DNA from: Sulfuricystis multivorans
GTDB taxonomy: Bacteria > Pseudomonadota > Gammaproteobacteria > Burkholderiales > Rhodocyclaceae
DNA: 64,000 nt
Assembly: GCF_003966565.1 (NCBI RefSeq)
Contig: NZ_AP018718.1
Span: forward strand, 1,922,001 to 1,986,000
Direction: 5' to 3'
In this document: piece after piece, positions 63,909-64,000 of the stretch
Position numbering within the stretch: the first letter of the stretch is position 1
Layout of the letters: each line of letters begins with the position of its first letter
Position numbers and translations under genes: made by a program
Notes under the pieces: model-generated
Databases searched by the model: none
Seen by the model: only the letters and a program-made list of their open reading frames with translations
What the model was told of the DNA's origin: nothing

Positions 63909-64000
63909 ATGTTCGAATCCGCCGAGATCGGCCACCAGATCGACAAGGCCACCTGGAAGAGCACGGTGCCGCAGCTGCGCACCGATTTGCTCGACGCGCA
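63909..64000 (+). CDS. pap: Polyphosphate:AMP phosphotransferase (3' truncated by window)
   Basis: Only 30 codons are present. The N-terminus MFESAEIGHQIDKATW and KSTVPQLRTDLLDAQ matches the start of polyphosphate:AMP phosphotransferases of the PPK2 class II family, which make ADP from AMP and polyphosphate. A GAAGGGGAG ribosome site precedes the ATG. The rest of the gene lies beyond the window edge, so domain content is not seen. Confidence 0.75.
   Translation, partial: MFESAEIGHQIDKATWKSTVPQLRTDLLDA

Overview
The window is a GC-rich chromosomal segment, most likely from a sulfur-oxidising, facultatively autotrophic betaproteobacterium (Rhodocyclales/Nitrosomonadales-like). This is inferred from the gene order tldD-nitrilase-yhdP-glnE, the neighbourhood apaG-rpe-gph-trpE, a complete cbb set with form II RuBisCO, and a flavocytochrome c sulfide dehydrogenase. 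No rRNA, tRNA, CRISPR array, phage or intact insertion sequence was seen.

Layout. 1-2.4 kb: end of a SulP transporter fused to STAS and two Usp domains, psiE, and a HicB-like remnant. 2.4-6.4 kb: cobalamin adenosyltransferase, and a minus-strand operon aroG - GT39 glycosyltransferase - polyprenyl-phosphate phosphoribosyltransferase. 6.8-10.4 kb: a NarL-type two-component pair beside a dihaem cytochrome c and a tetrahaem NapC/NirT cytochrome. 10.6-26.6 kb: housekeeping genes (tldD, nitrilase, yhdP, glnE, argJ, pcm, apaG, rpe, gph, trpE).

26.6-43.4 kb: a block of about 17 kb lies between trpE and trpGDC, which are usually adjacent. It holds a tungstate-type ABC transporter (tupABC) overlapping the end of trpE. 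It also holds a minus-strand run in which fccA-fccB are followed, by start/stop overlap, by a complete-looking type II secretion/type IV pilus-like assembly set. That set ends in a second GspE-like protein with all its catalytic motifs lost. Divergent from fccA is a sensor kinase - coiled-coil lipoprotein - NtrC-like regulator operon, whose regulator lacks the sigma-54 contact loop.

43.6-46.1 kb: trpG-trpD-trpC. 46.1-55.1 kb: minus-strand operon fbp-prk-tkt-gap-pgk-pyk-fba. 55.4-61.9 kb: cbbM-cbbQ-cbbO, cbbY and divergent cbbR. Three related ATAA...TTAT boxes in this region are good candidates for CbbR sites. Together these genes give CO2 fixation, regeneration of ribulose bisphosphate, RuBisCO activation and carbon export to pyruvate; FccAB and the c-type cytochromes could supply electrons. 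61.9-64 kb: a small secreted protein, a thioredoxin-like protein, rsmE, and the start of a polyphosphate:AMP phosphotransferase.

Two kinds of unexplained repeat stand out. One is a bipartite 20-nt motif, TCGGCGCTGG-YNNN-ACGGCA, found at nine loci in both strands, in genes and between them. The other is a set of 200-240 bp elements with inverted ends (6581-6783 and 43418-43622 are copies of one family; 23022-23257 and 63690-63890 are others).
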